Assembly: GCF_003369915.1 (NCBI RefSeq)
Contig: NC_046677.1
Span: forward strand, 25,004,913 to 25,068,912
Origin: Drosophila miranda
Taxonomy: Eukaryota; Arthropoda; Insecta; Diptera; Drosophilidae
Reading direction: 5' to 3'
Length of the DNA stretch: 64,000 bases
Position 1 is the stretch's first letter. Every line of letters starts with the position of its first letter. The notes under the pieces were generated by a model that saw only the letters and a program-made list of their open reading frames with translations, searched no databases and was not told where the DNA came from. Positions 1 through 12,993 of this stretch are shown piece by piece. The position numbers and the translations under genes were made by a program.

Positions 1-2272
1 CTTGGCTTCGTCTTAGTTTTAATCTATCTGCGTACTTAGGCCTTCTTTATACAGAAATAAATTTAAATTGTAACCTACCTATCAGCCATGTTGCAAGCCC
101 CAAACTCTGAACATTTCCACATCCATATATCATCTTTCATGCATGTTTATGTGAGTGTGCGATAGCTTTTTTGTTTGCCGCATTGCTTGCTTTGCCTTGC
201 CACACCGCTGCCATGTCCATGCATTGTTTATCTAAGCGCACCGGCGTGTTTGTACACGTAAATTTCATTAAATTAACAATGAGGCAGAGATAAGTTTAGC
301 GCAGTATGTACTCTAGCTCGGAGGCTCTGTTCTCTGTTTTGAGTGGCAGAAGTGAGCCCATAAATTATAGAAAATAATTTTATGTTATGTTTGGTAAGAA
401 CAATCTTTTGTGTGAAAGTCTCTAGGTCAGCTACAAATTGTTTTGGGAAAATGGATAATGTGATAGGAGAATACTTTTCTTCAGAGCGTTTAAAATTGTT
501 TGAGACAGAAAGGAAATTTATCTTCGAAATGTAGTCACAGTCACATTTTTAGTATGAATTAGCTAGTATTACGTAATCGCTTATCAAGGATGCATGAACA
601 ATTGGATCAGAAAAAAGAAGGGTCAGAAAAATATAGAAGTACTACTATAAGATATAGCTCGTGTAGCTAGTCATAAATTAGACTTAAGCTCCTGCTGGGT
701 CGATGTCGCTTGAATTGCAACCCGAAAGCAATTTCTAAGATTCTTTTAAGAGTTGTAAGCTACTGGGGCACATTACTATATAACATCCTCTCTAAAAGAG
801 CATCATACAATATGTGTTCAGTTATTATCTGTAACGAGCCCTTTATCGACTGCTGCTGTAATTTGTTTGTTATCTTTTTCGTTTGGCGAAGTGGAGGTGG
901 CGGTGAAGGCAGGAAACACCTTCAGTTGCTGTCTCAATATTGTTATTTATTTAAATTTGTTACTTATGTTTTTTGTTTTGTTTTTTTTTTTTTGTTTTGT
1001 TCGAGTACATACAATATAGCGGTTTTGTAATATATAACTTTTTCATTAATTTGATTTTCTTGCATATATTTTGAGTTCTTTATAATGGAAATTCTCCCAG
1101 GAGCGATTCCAATTAGAATCAATCTTCTGAGAGGAGTGGGAGGGGGGGGACTATGTTCTTAAAATCAAGCAGAAGACATCTTTGGCGTGTTTTTTTTTGT
1201 TTGTTTCTTTTTTTAGTTCAGCTAAATAGGGGCAAAAAATCATTGATCATTGAGTACTCGTTTGCATAGTTTAATAAAATTTCGTAATAATAAAATATAT
1301 ATTTATTTTGTTGTGTTTTTTGTTTGGTTTTCGCTTTCGTTATCCTTCCACTGGGCTTGGCTTGTGGGTATATATATAAATTAGAAAAAAGCCTATAAAC
1401 CCAGATTTTCTTGTCGTCTCAAAAAATCAAAGCATTTCGTTTGGGCACAGCAAGTATTTAATAATATCTGAAAAATATATATGTGTATATGTTTGATGTT
1501 TTTTGTATAGTATTGGATTCTTTAAATTGTCAAAAAAGAGGAGGAGGAAACGTGTGCAAAGCTCTGTTCCATGGCCCAAACGAAATATTTGTTTGATTTT
1601 TCTTTATTCCCAATTACGGAGTATCTTCCCATTCAGAGAGTGTTTTTGTTTTTTTTTTTTTGCGCGGAGAGCCAGAAGAGAGAAGTTGTTGTTCTTGTGT
1701 TCGTTTAGTACATTTAACAATTTGATATATAGAGTTAATATATATATATATATAATAGTTTATAATAAATTGATGCGCTCGTTTTGTCTGGTCTGCTTTA
1801 CGATCCATTCATTCTGTTTGTGCTTGCTCCACGTTCTTGGAGTACATTTTTGTAAAAGCATTTTTAGCAAAAAATTAAAAGTTTCTCTCTGTTCTTCGGT
1901 TCCTTTTTTAAAATTTTCGGACTTCAGCGTTCATTCTCTACGTAGACTTTGATCTCGAATTGTTATCAATACCCCCATATAAAATAAATCCTTTAACTGC
2001 TGTCGAAAATGTCCGTTCTCCGACGACGCGTTCTGTGTGAGGAGGAAGCTTCATATACCATCTATAAATATACTCGTATTCGTACAGGTTCCATTAATAG
2101 ATTAATATATATATGTGTAATCGTTTAAAAAATCAGCGCCACTTTTGTTTGTGCCTGTGTCCTGTCTGTCCTAAAGAGTCCTAAGAGGTGCTTACAGCAT
2201 TAAGCATAAGTATAGCGTAGGTATAGCGCCCCAATCTGAGAACCTGCGAATCTGAGAATCTGCGTCCTGTTC
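1..2272. other. AT-rich non-coding flank
   Basis: No open frame here has convincing coding character. The stretch is rich in poly-T runs and short AT repeats, including an alternating TA tract near 1738-1755. It lies downstream of the minus-strand acyltransferase gene and may hold its 3' UTR and intergenic DNA. The longest frames (about 100-150 codons, 710-1030 and 1503-1952) are full of F, L and C encoded by T-runs, which is typical of chance translation. Confidence 0.6.
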
Positions 2273-4350
2273 CTACTTGTCCTCGCCGATGCCCTCGTCG
2301 GTTGTGGTCTTGCGCTCCCCCCTAGCCTCGTCGCTGCGGATATCACATTTTTCAGCCAACATATCCTCGATGCCCTCGTCGACGGTCTGGCTCTGGCTCT
2401 CGCCATGCACATGCTTGCCCAAGCGCCCCGCAACAATGACGCACTCCCCCTGAGGTAGTGGCGGAAACTTGGCATAGGATGAGTTACTTATGGTGCCCAC
2501 AGTGCTATCCTCGTAGCAGTCTGGCGTCATCCGCACGCGGCACGTTTCGAAGGCCTTCTCGTAGCCGAGTTTCGTGTACAGATTCCGGGACGCATCATTC
2601 TGTGGACGAATCACAACGAAAGGCGTATAGCCACGCTCGATGACCAACTGCGTCAGAGACTTGGCCAGACGGATGCCATAACTGCAAAACGGGTGAACGA
2701 ATTTATGGTTTAGAGCATTCAAGGGTCCACACATCTATGGGTAACACTATACAGCCATACTCACCCCATGCGTCGATAATCTGGACGTGTTTGCATTGAA
2801 AACATAGCACCGTAGTACGAGTGGACCATCCATGCGGCCAGCTCACTGGTGTCCTTGCGAAAGATCCCCAAGCCAGGCAGCTTGCGCACGAGTATGTCAA
2901 AGAGCCGGACGCATTCGATTTCATTGGCAGGATATAGATCGTGTATGCCCTGCACATTGTCCAGGGTCAGCGGACGCATCTCCGCATCTTCCGGCAGCGG
3001 CTCCAGTTCCAGTTCGGCATTGAGCTTGTTGCACACATAGATATCACCACTGAGTCGCTCCATCACACCGAACTTTGAGTAGAAGTCATCCAGGCGATTC
3101 ATAATGGCGATGTGCGTAAAGTTCAGGTACATAGGCTTCTGCCAATCTATAAGTAAATCTTCGGTGCGCATCATATCTACATGCTCGATGTGTGCGGATG
3201 GACAAAATATCCCCAGGGTTTGGTAAATATTGTTGTGCGGCTGCAATATCAATTTGAGCGGTTTTTGATTTTTGGTTAATTTTTCTGGTTGTATTGTACT
3301 TACCGCAAGCGTGCATCCTGGAAAATGAAGAATTATCGGTTTTTCTGGCCAATCCTTAGCAACATAAAACTTAAAGTCCCAAATACGATCATTCAGGTAC
3401 GTTTTTATGGTTTGATGAAACTGCAAAGATATGCACAATTTTAATTAAAATTTAGGAAAGAAATTATAGTTTCGGGTTCACATGATTACTATAGCCTAAG
3501 AGTTCCGTGGAACCTTCGGTCTCGAGCATCAGTTTCGTACACATTCTATGGGCGTATAATTCTCTGCATATCAAAACGAATATCAATTTAAATCTCAAAA
3601 ATATTTAAATGGACATTTATCCCTCAAAAGCCGGTTGAATGCAGAAATTACCACAAAAATATTCGCAGCCCCAGCGAGTCACGTGTTGGTGGAAATCGCA
3701 TTCCTAAAGCTGTTGGTAACCGCCCCGAAAAAAAAAGTTTTTTCCCACTGAAAATCGAAACTTTAGCCAACTTCAAATCCTTGAGGCTGGTGCCAAGCCG
3801 CCGAAACTCCCTGCCACAGATATAGCCAGGGCTATAACAAAAGCACAGGCACAAGCCACACGTGATGGGGAGAGGAAAAGGTACAGTTCAAATTGAAGTA
3901 CAACAAAAATAAGAGAAGAGTAGAGAAGCCAGCGTAAACAGTGAAAACAGGTCAACAAAAAGGAAAAACTGCGAGCCCGGCTCCGTTTGGGTTTGGGGTT
4001 GCATGATTTGTGGTATAGGCGGGCTGTGACGACGCCTTCTGAGTGCCACCCATTTTCCCATCCGCTTCGGTTCGGTTCGGGAACATGCAGGTAATTGTTG
4101 GTAAATTATCTGAGAAATGGGCGTGGTAACTCTTTTCTGGGTGTCAAGTTACCGCTCAAATGCTCTACTGTTTTCGGAGATAAAGAAAGAAGCGAGAGGA
4201 AGAGGAAGAGATGGGGGGATATACACAGGGGGATATATTTATACGTACCTTTAATGATTCCGGCAGATAGCGTTCTAAAGATACCAAAATTTCTGGAAGC
4301 TCTGATTCATGCACCAAACGAAAGTGTTTACCTTCAGGAATGATTTCCAT
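2273..4350 (-). CDS. Glycine N-acyltransferase-like GNAT acetyltransferase, 4 exons
   Basis: Four exons join in phase: 4350-4249, 3420-3304, 3240-2765 and 2681-2273, giving 367 residues. All three introns have GT-AG ends (828, 63 and 83 nt). The protein starts MEIIPEGKHF. Its C-terminal half holds a GNAT acetyl-CoA site, where YRRMG from exon 3 joins YGIRLAKSL from exon 4; this matches the R-x-x-G-x-G/A pyrophosphate loop. The following segment (RPQNDASRNLYTKLGY) is the usual GNAT C-terminal strand. Insect members resemble GLYAT/GLYATL and probably acylate small substrates using acyl-CoA; the substrate cannot be read from sequence. The last 80 or so residues are polar, acidic and low in complexity, and probably not part of the fold. 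A polypyrimidine-CAG just before the ATG suggests a 5' UTR intron. It may match D. melanogaster CG15628 (from memory, not checked). Confidence 0.85.
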
Positions 4351-7300
4351 TTCTGTGGAAAAACAACAATACCAAGAAAATCAAATAAATGCAGGTTTAA
4401 CGTGGGGTTAAACATCTCGGCTATTACCAAGGATTTTTCCTCTCTGGGCTATACTTATACTCCAACAATATATGTAACGAGACCCTACGTATATGAAGGT
4501 CTCACGTTTTGGCCTCTTTCAAGGTCAGAGCTCAACGACAAAGTAAAATGAAAAGTCACAAAAAACAACAAGAACCGGAGAGAGTGGGCGCCACACACAA
4601 CCGGACGGAGAGGATGCTCTGTTGCAAGTGCTTCCACGGTACATGTGGATTGTGGATTGGGGACAGGACTCATACGATGAGAACATATGTGGCTGCCGTT
4701 CTTGCTGTTACCTGCTTAGTCATGCAAATGGGTTGTGTGTTGTGCATCGGAAGGACATCAGCAATTGAGCCAAATTACCAGCAAAGTGCAATGCCAAAAT
4801 ACCAGTATTGAATGGTAATCATCAAAATTCTGCCTCCTCCCCAACGTCCATAAACAATTTGATTTGATTAACAGAAATTTGAGCCAATTAGCGTCAAGTA
4901 TTTTGATTCAATGATTTGGGGTACACTTAAATGGGAAATACTGGGCTGGGATTTCACTGGATTTCAATTGCAGCGATTTATATTTTATCTTCAGAACATT
5001 AGGAACACATAGGGAACACCCAAACTATTCATAAAATATTATTTCCTTGGGGTCAACCTATGCTCTACATCTTCTGAATTCTGATATTTTGCCACTTTAT
5101 TTGTTTGTTATCGTGTTTGATTGATTGCCGTTGTGATTGATTGACTAATGCGCCAAATATCATTATCCTTCACTTGTCCAAGGACTCTCTTCTGCTCTGT
5201 TTAGAGTCTCCTCCCTGGTGGGTTACTGTGACTATTTACTGCAGCTATAATATTTGTGTGCTGTGTCCCAAAATGAACGTAATAGTGTGGCACATGCTGG
5301 CTGGAATTAGAATTAGTCATGTTGTACATGAGCCAAGATCTCATTCCAGAGAAAGGGCGTGGGCGGATGTGGACCCCGCCCTGGCTGCGACTGCGACTGT
5401 GAGCGACACTACTGGCCAAGATATGCCACGAATGTGTCTGCATCACCACGTCTGCTCCGGCTCAGACAGGGCCACGGCTACACTGCATGTGTAGCATATT
5501 CATCTACTCGTAAATACAAGACAAAATCAATATCAGACCTAAGCGTTTTTTCTATTCCTGTGAAGAGCATACTTGGTCCGCACCTCGGCTTGTTCGGGTT
5601 GTTGCATGATGAAGCATAATGAAGGCAGCCCGAGACCGATTTTGTTGATTTTTATGGATAAAAATACCGTTGACATTTCACAGCGACACTCCGCACGGGC
5701 GGTCCCAGACCAAGTCAGAATCCGATTCCCGTTCGCACTAGCCGTATTCCCCGTTCCTTCCTTCCTTCCGAGAGTACCTGTGGCATGCCATCGCCATCGC
5801 ACTTGCCAGCCAATTTATTCTGCTTTGCTTGTTTTTGCTGTTGGCCTAATTATTGAGATGCCGTATGGCTGCGATGCGTTAATTTTTAAAAACCCCTGCC
5901 AGAGGGTCTTATGAATTCGCCATGAAGTTGGTTCTTCGTTCCGTTCCCTTCCCAAGAAATGGCATGATGGGAGGACCATGAGGGATGAGAAGTGTAGAAA
6001 GTGAAAGGCAAGGGGATGAATAAGACAGATTGGCAAAATTCCAAGGCGACAGAAATTAAGAATAAGAAATAAGGAAGTAAGAAATAAAAAGTAAAAAAGA
6101 AAAGAATTGCAGGAGAAAACTGAATGGAGTTCTGAATAATTTCACGATACGGAAGATTTAACAACAACAGAATGAAGAAGGAGAAGGTACATATGTATAA
6201 GATCTCCTGAAAAGAGTCAGGAGCATTTTGAAAGCGGAAAGAGATTGAAAAAATCAAGATAAAGGATTAGAGAGAAGATTAATATAGAGAAAAGATCGAT
6301 AAGAGCAAAGGATTGAGTAGAAAATGGGAGACATAAATAATGAAAGAAGGAACGAAGTAATAAGAAGATAATGTTGAACATCGACAAAGAATTTAACAAT
6401 TAAAAACGGAAAGACTGTATAAAACAGGAAATAATTATGATTACTAGTTTTGAAGAAGAAACAAGTACCAGGAGAGGGTTGAAAAATGGAGGTCACGATG
6501 ATATAATTCAGGTAAATAAAGAAGAAACAGGTTAGGCTAAAGAAATTGAAAACGAAAAAAATTATAGTACAACAAAAATATAACTTATAGTAAGAAAACG
6601 ATAAAAAAAAAGTTCAAGTTACAGAAAGATATATAAATAAAAACTGTGCTAAAGTGTGTTGAATGTAAGGAACCTTTTAAATAACTAATATTTATAGGGG
6701 ATTCAAAGCTCTTCAAAGACACATCCTAACCCATTCCATTGGCAGATTTGCAGGGTGTTCACCGATCGATTTGGGACATTAGTTGTTGGTCTTAGGCGCA
6801 GATTTCGGATGCGATTTCTTGAGGCGCATCGCATCCACGATAATTGACATGCACATGTGCATCTTGACTTTTCAGGGAATGGCGCACAGAAACGTTTGGT
6901 AAGCGACATTTTCGCAATTTAAACAAAACGAAAAAATGAAATACCCACAGATTTCGACTCTTACTCTTATAATGCCCATGACTGGGTGCGGAACTTACAA
7001 AAAATATTAATTCCGTTGACCTTGTGTGAATTTCTGTGCGGTGCTGCTTCTGCGGTGTTGCGGCGGCGGTTGCGGTTGCTGGTGTTATTCTTGGCCTTAT
7101 CCTCGAGGCGTGTCTGCTTTTGCGTGTGCCGTATTTATTTGTTTTAATTATTATTACAATATTTTATTTCTTATTTTGTTTTTGTTTATAAATGTGTGTT
7201 TAAATGTGTTTAATAAATTATATGAATTTATCATAGACTTTTATTGGTTTTACTTTTTGGAAAAAGAGTATTATGAAAATAATTGCTGTATTTATCCTTT

Positions 7301-10300
7301 CTTTCTATCTTTTGTTTTCTTTTATATGCGAATCACAGATTTCTTTATTAGAAAATTCTTTAATTACTTGATGTAGTTATTATTTTATATATGTATGTTT
7401 TTATTTCTCCAGCTCTGGATTTTATTTTATTGATAATTTTGTGATGAAATTGCTTCGCTGCTTCGGTTTAGGCCTTTTTCGAATGGAGATGTCGGCAGGC
7501 GTGAGATTCAGACAGAGAGAGAGCGAGATACCAGCAGTTGTATGATGGATGATTGATTTGATTGATGGAACCTGGACTATATCGGATATCGATGCAGCAC
7601 CACTCGATAGACGCACACACACAGTTATGTTATGTTATCGCTTCAGTTGTTGCTGGAAACCCCTTTTGTTGTAGCCCCCGTTGCACCTCCACACAGTCCC
7701 AAGGTACAACAACAGGCGTGTGCTGCTGTGCTGCTGCTAGTCCAGCATGGCGACCCCAAACGAAGAGTGCGAATGGGACGACTGGGACGACCGGGACGAC
7801 ACTGGGATGAGGGGGAAGCGACTGGGCTGATGTTGCTGCTGCTACACTTTTCTGTACTTGTGCTTGAATGATTTTTTCTTGCTTTTAATTTTAGTCAGTT
7901 TTTACGCCTTTCTTTAATGTATATCTTGTGTTAATTAGAAATTGATTTTCTGGCCCCGGTCTGGCCTGATTCTGCTTCCGTTGCGACTTCTTGAGTGGGC
8001 GGCTGTATGGAAATATGCTCTGGCTTTGGCTTTGGCTGCGACTGTAGTGTCGTCTGGCCCGAATCGGATTCGGATACCGTTTGAGTTAATACCGTTCTGA
8101 CCAGCCAGCCCCAAGGACGCAGACACACACACACACACACAGTCACGTACACGCACCCACAGCACAGTACACGCACAGGACAGGCAAATTGAGTTCTACT
8201 TCGGGATAATTCGATTGCGGCTGGCTGGGGGCTTTCGGATCAACTTTTTGCATCGACTGTGGATGAATTTGTTGCGCTGCTGTTGTTGTTACAGCTGCTC
8301 CTGCCGTGGCTCTGGTTGTTGCTGTTGCCTTCGCCTTGGATGGTCTATCGCCTGGTTGTTGTTTTGGGCTACGTGTCCGTTTAATTCCGCAATGAAAAAA
8401 CCCGAACTGAACTGACTGACTGACGACAACGATATGATTTCGAGTCCCAAGGAGCAGAAGCACCAAGCGGCAGCCGCAGGAGCAGAAACAGCAGCAGCAG
8501 CAGCAGCAGCAGATGTTGCCACACGTTTCTATGCTGTTGCTGTTTTCACTGTTATTCGTGCCGCCATACCGCTTCATACCATGCTGCTTCTTGTCCATAT
8601 TGCAAATTCGAGAACGAAGCCAACTGCAACGTGGCAGCGCCGTCCTCTTCTATCGTTCTGCGTCGCTTGAATTCGTTCTCTCTGCGCTCTGCCTCTCTCG
8701 CGAGGGATTGCTCGCTCTTTCTAGCTGACTCTCTGGGTACACTTGCAGTAAAAAGGGTGTTCAAACGGCAGAGCACCACACACATCCATAAGGACACTAA
8801 GAATCGATTATATAATTATTTAATTCAATTTAATTTTTGTATCTCAGGGAAATTCTTGGGTTTTAATCAAAGAATACAACCACATACAGTCCTGGGCAGT
8901 GCTTCTGACATTGGAATTAGCATATCATATGTATAGTACGTGCAGCTAAATACACTGCCACCCAAAAGTATTTAATTAAGGAATTGAAAAACACAAACGA
9001 TACCTTACGATTATATTTTAGTACAAATCTCACCTTTAATAGGACTTACGAACACTTATAATCTTATATCCCTATAATATATGTAGTATATCGACAATAA
9101 AATTATATTGAAGTTATAGAATTTCCGCTAATTACATTCTTATACTTGTTCCTCTGGTTCTGCTTCTCCCAAAATGTTCTTCTCCGAAAAACAGGTATTT
9201 TTACGCCCTCAATAATCCTTCTAGTGTACAGCTGTGAAATGTTGTTCGCATACACCTTCACCACCTGGAAATTCTCTCAGTGTGCCTGCTCTTTGTTTTT
9301 GCTCGTCCTCCTTGTGTTTACCTCCCACTTCGGAACCGGACCGTAGCTGAGGCAGAGCGCCCTGCAATTGTGTGCGTGTGCAATGCGCTCTCACTCTCTC
9401 TGGAGCGTGTCCTTAAATGTGAGTGACGAGACGAAGGGAGTTTTTGCCTTTTGTTTTGCACGTTGCTGTCGCTGTTGCCTGGCGTAACGTAACTGTACAC
9501 CGGAGCCGGAGCAGCGGCACAATTTTCGCTTGATTGGGATGAGTTTTCTAAGCACATTAGGCGGCAACAACAGCTACAGCCACAGCCACATTTATTCACA
9601 GCAGCAACAACGGCAAGAACAGCAGCTAAAACCGAATAAACGGTAAAACGGTTGTTGGGTAAAAGGAAAATGGCCACGGCGTCCGCGCAATACGTATACG
9701 CCACGTTGTGCCGACACATTTTAGAGCACGTGTCACTGAAGCCGGCACTCTCTTTCTCTCTCTCTTGCTGTCTCTCCGCGTTTTGTTTATGCCGCACAGC
9801 TGTGAGAATTGGACGACGGAGGAGAGTCACATCCACATCCACATCCCATGTCTATGCCGAAAAAAATCCATTTTATTCGCCATAATTTGGACTGATACTC
9901 GTATGCCTCCCTGAATGACCAGAAAACGTTTTGGGGACTGGACGTGGACCCCAGCTCAAGGTCGCCTTTCCACTCTCCATGGAGGGGGGGGGGAGTTCGG
10001 AGATGAACTGCTGGTTCGTGTGTCTGCAATTGACATTTTTATTGGCACTAAGTGGTGCAGAAACTAGTTCCAGTTCCAGTAATTAAAGTAGACATGAAGA
10101 CGCGCCAAAACACGCCCGGGGCGTTGCATTCGAGTTGCGAAACTATCTAGGACCCCATACCCATACTCGCCTTGCATCATGTTGAATCACGCAAATCCCA
10201 GGCTGCTTCAAGGCACGCAAAGACAATGACGCCAGTCCCACTTCCTTCTCCTTCTGCTCCGTCGCTTCTTCGCACTCCGCCTTGGTGTCGAGGACGCATA

Positions 10301-10645
10301 ACGGCATACAAACGGCTTGTTATCGTAGTCATAGACATATCCTACCAGTAGATACCCAAATTGCGCGGCATTTCCAAGGAAACTTTGCTCGTAAAACAAA
10401 ATAACAGTTAGCTATCATTCTGACGGGTTTTTCTATGACATTTATTCTGTTCTGGCTGTGGCATTTGCGTAGGGCTGGGGTTAGACGAGGGAATAGGTGA
10501 AGTGCCGACAACTGTTTGACAGTAAAACTTTGGCCTTCAGTGCATTTATTAAAATTTATATATTGCCAATACTGTCAGGACAAAATACGGTGAAATCCCT
10601 CTACGGGAAACCCATACTATATGGATACAAACCTCTTAGGATATC
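4351..10645. other. Long intergenic stretch, no supported gene
   Basis: This is about 6.3 kb without a supported coding exon. It contains simple-sequence patches: a CA/GT run near 8127-8143, a CAG-rich patch near 8487-8512, purine-rich DNA at 6000-6640 and G runs near 9985. The purine-rich block gives long minus-strand frames of F/S/L residues that look like composition artefacts. A 54-codon minus-strand frame at 10143-10307 has balanced composition but no splice or promoter support. Upstream regulatory DNA and 5' UTR exons of the acyltransferase gene could lie here. Confidence 0.5.
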
Positions 10646-10648
10646 CTG

Positions 10649-10679
10649 TATAAAAAGAAGAGCTGGAGCTGTATAAAAG
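10649..10679 (+). promoter_or_regulatory. Two TATA boxes ahead of a small ORF
   Basis: TATAAAAA at 10649-10656 and TATAAAAG at 10672-10679 lie 64-71 and 41-48 bases before an ATG. Spacing from the second box would put transcription start near 10700. This rests on motif and spacing only. Confidence 0.35.
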
Positions 10680-10719
10680 AGTAAGTGCATTCAATTGGAT
10701 TTTTAAATGTTTTCCATAA

Positions 10720-10872
10720 ATGAAGATGTCTGCCCCAGGCACCCAACTGTTCACCAAGATTTCACAGCTAAAGCTTTCACTGTATACACTGAGGGAAAAT
10801 TGGCTGAAGCTTGAACCAAATAACGTCGCACATTTCTCGCTGGAGTTAGCCAAGTATATGCATTTTAAATAG
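10720..10872 (+). CDS. Candidate 50-residue protein, unknown function
   Basis: A 50-codon frame opens with MKMSAPGTQLFTK and ends with LELAKYMHFK before TAG. Its composition is balanced (K, L, E, N, W), unlike the AT-driven frames around it, and two TATA boxes lie just upstream. No signal peptide or known domain is visible. The pattern of leucines and charged residues (KISQLKLSLYTLRENWLKL) could form an amphipathic helix. It may be a small TATA-driven gene, or the surviving exon of a larger one. I do not recognise it. Confidence 0.35.
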   Translation: MKMSAPGTQLFTKISQLKLSLYTLRENWLKLEPNNVAHFSLELAKYMHFK

Positions 10873-12016
10873 CAATAGTCTGAATACCACCGAATCATTC
10901 TGCTATTAGAATCGTTTGTGAATCAATTTTGTTTTCGCATTCGCATTTTCCCCAAGTGCATGGATTTTCTCGATGGCTTTCCTCGAGCACCAAAACGAAT
11001 GGCGGTGTTGACAAACGGCCTGGAGAGCGACTTTGGCGACTTGGGGCCTCGGCCTTGGCATAAAGTTCGCCGCTGGCCTTTAATTAGCTTTAGTTCGGAT
11101 TACTCATTCGATGCCTGGCAGGGTCTGGGGCAGACAGGCCGCATTGGAATGGGGCATGGGGATTTGGGGACTGTGGCGGCTCCATTGTTTCAACGACGGC
11201 ATGCGGATGAGGTTGGTCAAACGTGCATGTCTGGCACGTGTTTGCGTTAAAGTTTGCGACCCACTCCAGAGGGGGGGAGGGGGGCGTCAGGGGCAACTTA
11301 ATGTCAGGGTCAATGCAGAGTTGCTTGCATGTGCGGCCAATTTGTTGAGTTTCCCTTATGTATAGTCTGTATGCACCATATAATATACGGAGATATTGCA
11401 TAAATCAGAAAAACAAAAGAAGAAATTCAACAAAAGTTTCGGTTTACAAAGGGCCATCAGCGAAATTGTTCGGTATGACTATGGCTGTTGTGTTGACTGT
11501 TGGATGGGAGATGGTCAAGATACAATATTTATTCAAAAGCAATTGACAGGGGCAGGGGCAGGTCGCTTCTGTCGGCGACAGCTGCACCACTCTGGGGACA
11601 CACACACACACACGTGGCAGTCAAATATGTATATATATGATATATTGTATGTACAAAAGAATAGACGTGACCTTGACTGTGGCCGTGGCAATTAGAGTTA
11701 TTTTCATTTGTATTAGGGGACATCTTTTCTCGGCAAAACGCACTGCATATCAAAATGGGTCCAAAATAGACGTGAATAATATATGGGAATAGTTTGGGGA
11801 CTAGTCATTCTCGTCTAAGGGCATCTACATATAGATATGTGTTGCTAATTCAAATATTCAAAATATGTAACGTACATGTTTGTTCGCGTTTCGTTGTGAA
11901 TGTGCTTGATGCTTGGAGTGGTTGAGGTGGCTGGCCGAACAGCTGTTCGGCTGACGTCATGCAGATACTCATAAATGCAACGAAAACATAAGTCGGGTGA
12001 GTAATTTTGGATGGGC
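10873..12016. other. Intergenic stretch, no supported gene
   Basis: No convincing coding exon is seen. Short features include a G-rich run near 11271-11283, an ACAC run near 11599-11613 and alternating AT near 11630-11645. Frames of 60-110 codons here have no splice-site or composition support. Confidence 0.45.
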
Positions 12017-12018
12017 TA

Positions 12019-12213
12019 TAAAAAGGGGTATGGACAACAGGCAAAAAGAGCCATGGAAAATGGCAAGGTTCGTACGAACCTCACCTTGCCCTGTTTTGAC
12101 GAACAATATAGCCTGAACACAAAAAGCCGATATGGTATATTAGGCAAAGGGGTGGGTTTGACCTTGCGTGCGTTTCATATTCTGGCCGTGCCTGTTGTCC
12201 ATACCCTCTTTTT
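12019..12213. repeat. Inverted repeat around a promoter region
   Basis: An 18-base perfect inverted repeat occurs at 12026-12043 and 12189-12206, extended by flanking A/T runs to arms of about 24 with mismatches. Between the arms is a smaller palindrome centred on TTCGTACGAA, flanked by CAAGGT and ACCTTG. Together they could form a long hairpin. There is no clear target-site duplication, so a MITE-like origin is only a possibility. Confidence 0.5.
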
Positions 12214-12238
12214 TCTCAGCGACATCCCAGCGGGCGGG

Positions 12239-12246
12239 TATAAAAG
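12239..12246 (+). promoter_or_regulatory. TATA box of the small membrane-protein gene
   Basis: TATAAAAG lies 93 bases before the ATG at 12332, in a GC-rich context (GGGCGGGTATAAAAG). Transcription would start near 12270. A second TATAAAAA at 12017-12024 sits before the left arm of the inverted repeat. Confidence 0.5.
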
Positions 12247-12331
12247 AACGGTTGGAGTTTGAATTTGAAATTTCAAGTAAGACAACAAAACATAACATGC
12301 TGACTTCTTTGTTTATGTAGATTAGTTTATA

Positions 12332-12853
12332 ATGGATACCATCGAATATGTGTGTGGAGTTTTCGATCCTTACAACAAGTTTACAAGTTTACATCCTTGT
12401 AAATGATATACTAAGTTTAAGCTTAAGATAACATATTCTTTAACATGATTCAACTTAGGGCTATATTTGATTAAGTTGCCCCTTCGATTGCTCCACTGCC
12501 ACTGTCAGAGACATCTGCAGCACCACTCGGATCCTTCTTGCTGGCCTTGCTCTCCTTTTTGTGGTTATACGTCGTAGATCCTAAGAGCCCCAAGTGGAAA
12601 ATTCATCAACAGTTGCAAAGCTATTGCAATCGGTATGTGTTTATCTTTTTTCTTTTTTTCTACTATCTTTTTCCCACATCATCACGCCGATTTTTCGCTT
12701 TAGTTTCAGCCCTGGTATCAGGAGGAGACTATGACAAACAATAATATAGGCGTCTCCGTACTGACGGACTTTCCAGCAAAAGAAGATTTGATCTTCATGC
12801 AGCTAACGGACAGGCAAACCACTGCCAAAGAACCCAAAGACCAGCTACTATAG
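12332..12853 (+). CDS. Candidate small single-pass membrane protein, 3 exons
   Basis: Three short exons (12332-12398, 12476-12636, 12704-12853) join in phase to give 125 residues. Residues 1-40 (MDTIEYVCGVFDPYNK...) are followed by a hydrophobic segment at about 41-56 (GSFLLALLSFLWLYVV), then a basic stretch (DPKSPKWKIHQQ). The C-terminal tail is polar. This suggests one membrane span with the tail inside, by the positive-inside rule. Intron 1 uses an AAG acceptor and intron 2 a GTGTTT donor; both are acceptable but not strong. A better-looking donor four bases earlier would break the frame. No single frame exceeds 70 codons, so the gene is easy to miss. The family is not recognised. Confidence 0.5.
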
Positions 12854-12993
12854 AAGCAGATCCGCATTTTTTGCAAACAAGAACACGAATCCCTTCTCGT
12901 CAGCCATCGGGGTGATTAGGAATGGAATCAGGAGTCTTAAATTTCACCCTATCCAATTAGCTTCCTGTAAGGAAAACCGAATTACCCATTTGA

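Noticed and set aside
1503-1952. 149-codon plus frame rich in F, L, C
   Set aside because: Composition comes from T-runs; no splice or promoter signals.
5886-6496. Overlapping minus frames of 60-123 codons, rich in F, L, S
   Set aside because: They come from purine-rich repeats on the plus strand.
10143-10307. 54-codon minus frame (MPLCVLDTKAECEEA...)
   Set aside because: Balanced composition but no promoter, splice site or recognisable family. Too short to list.
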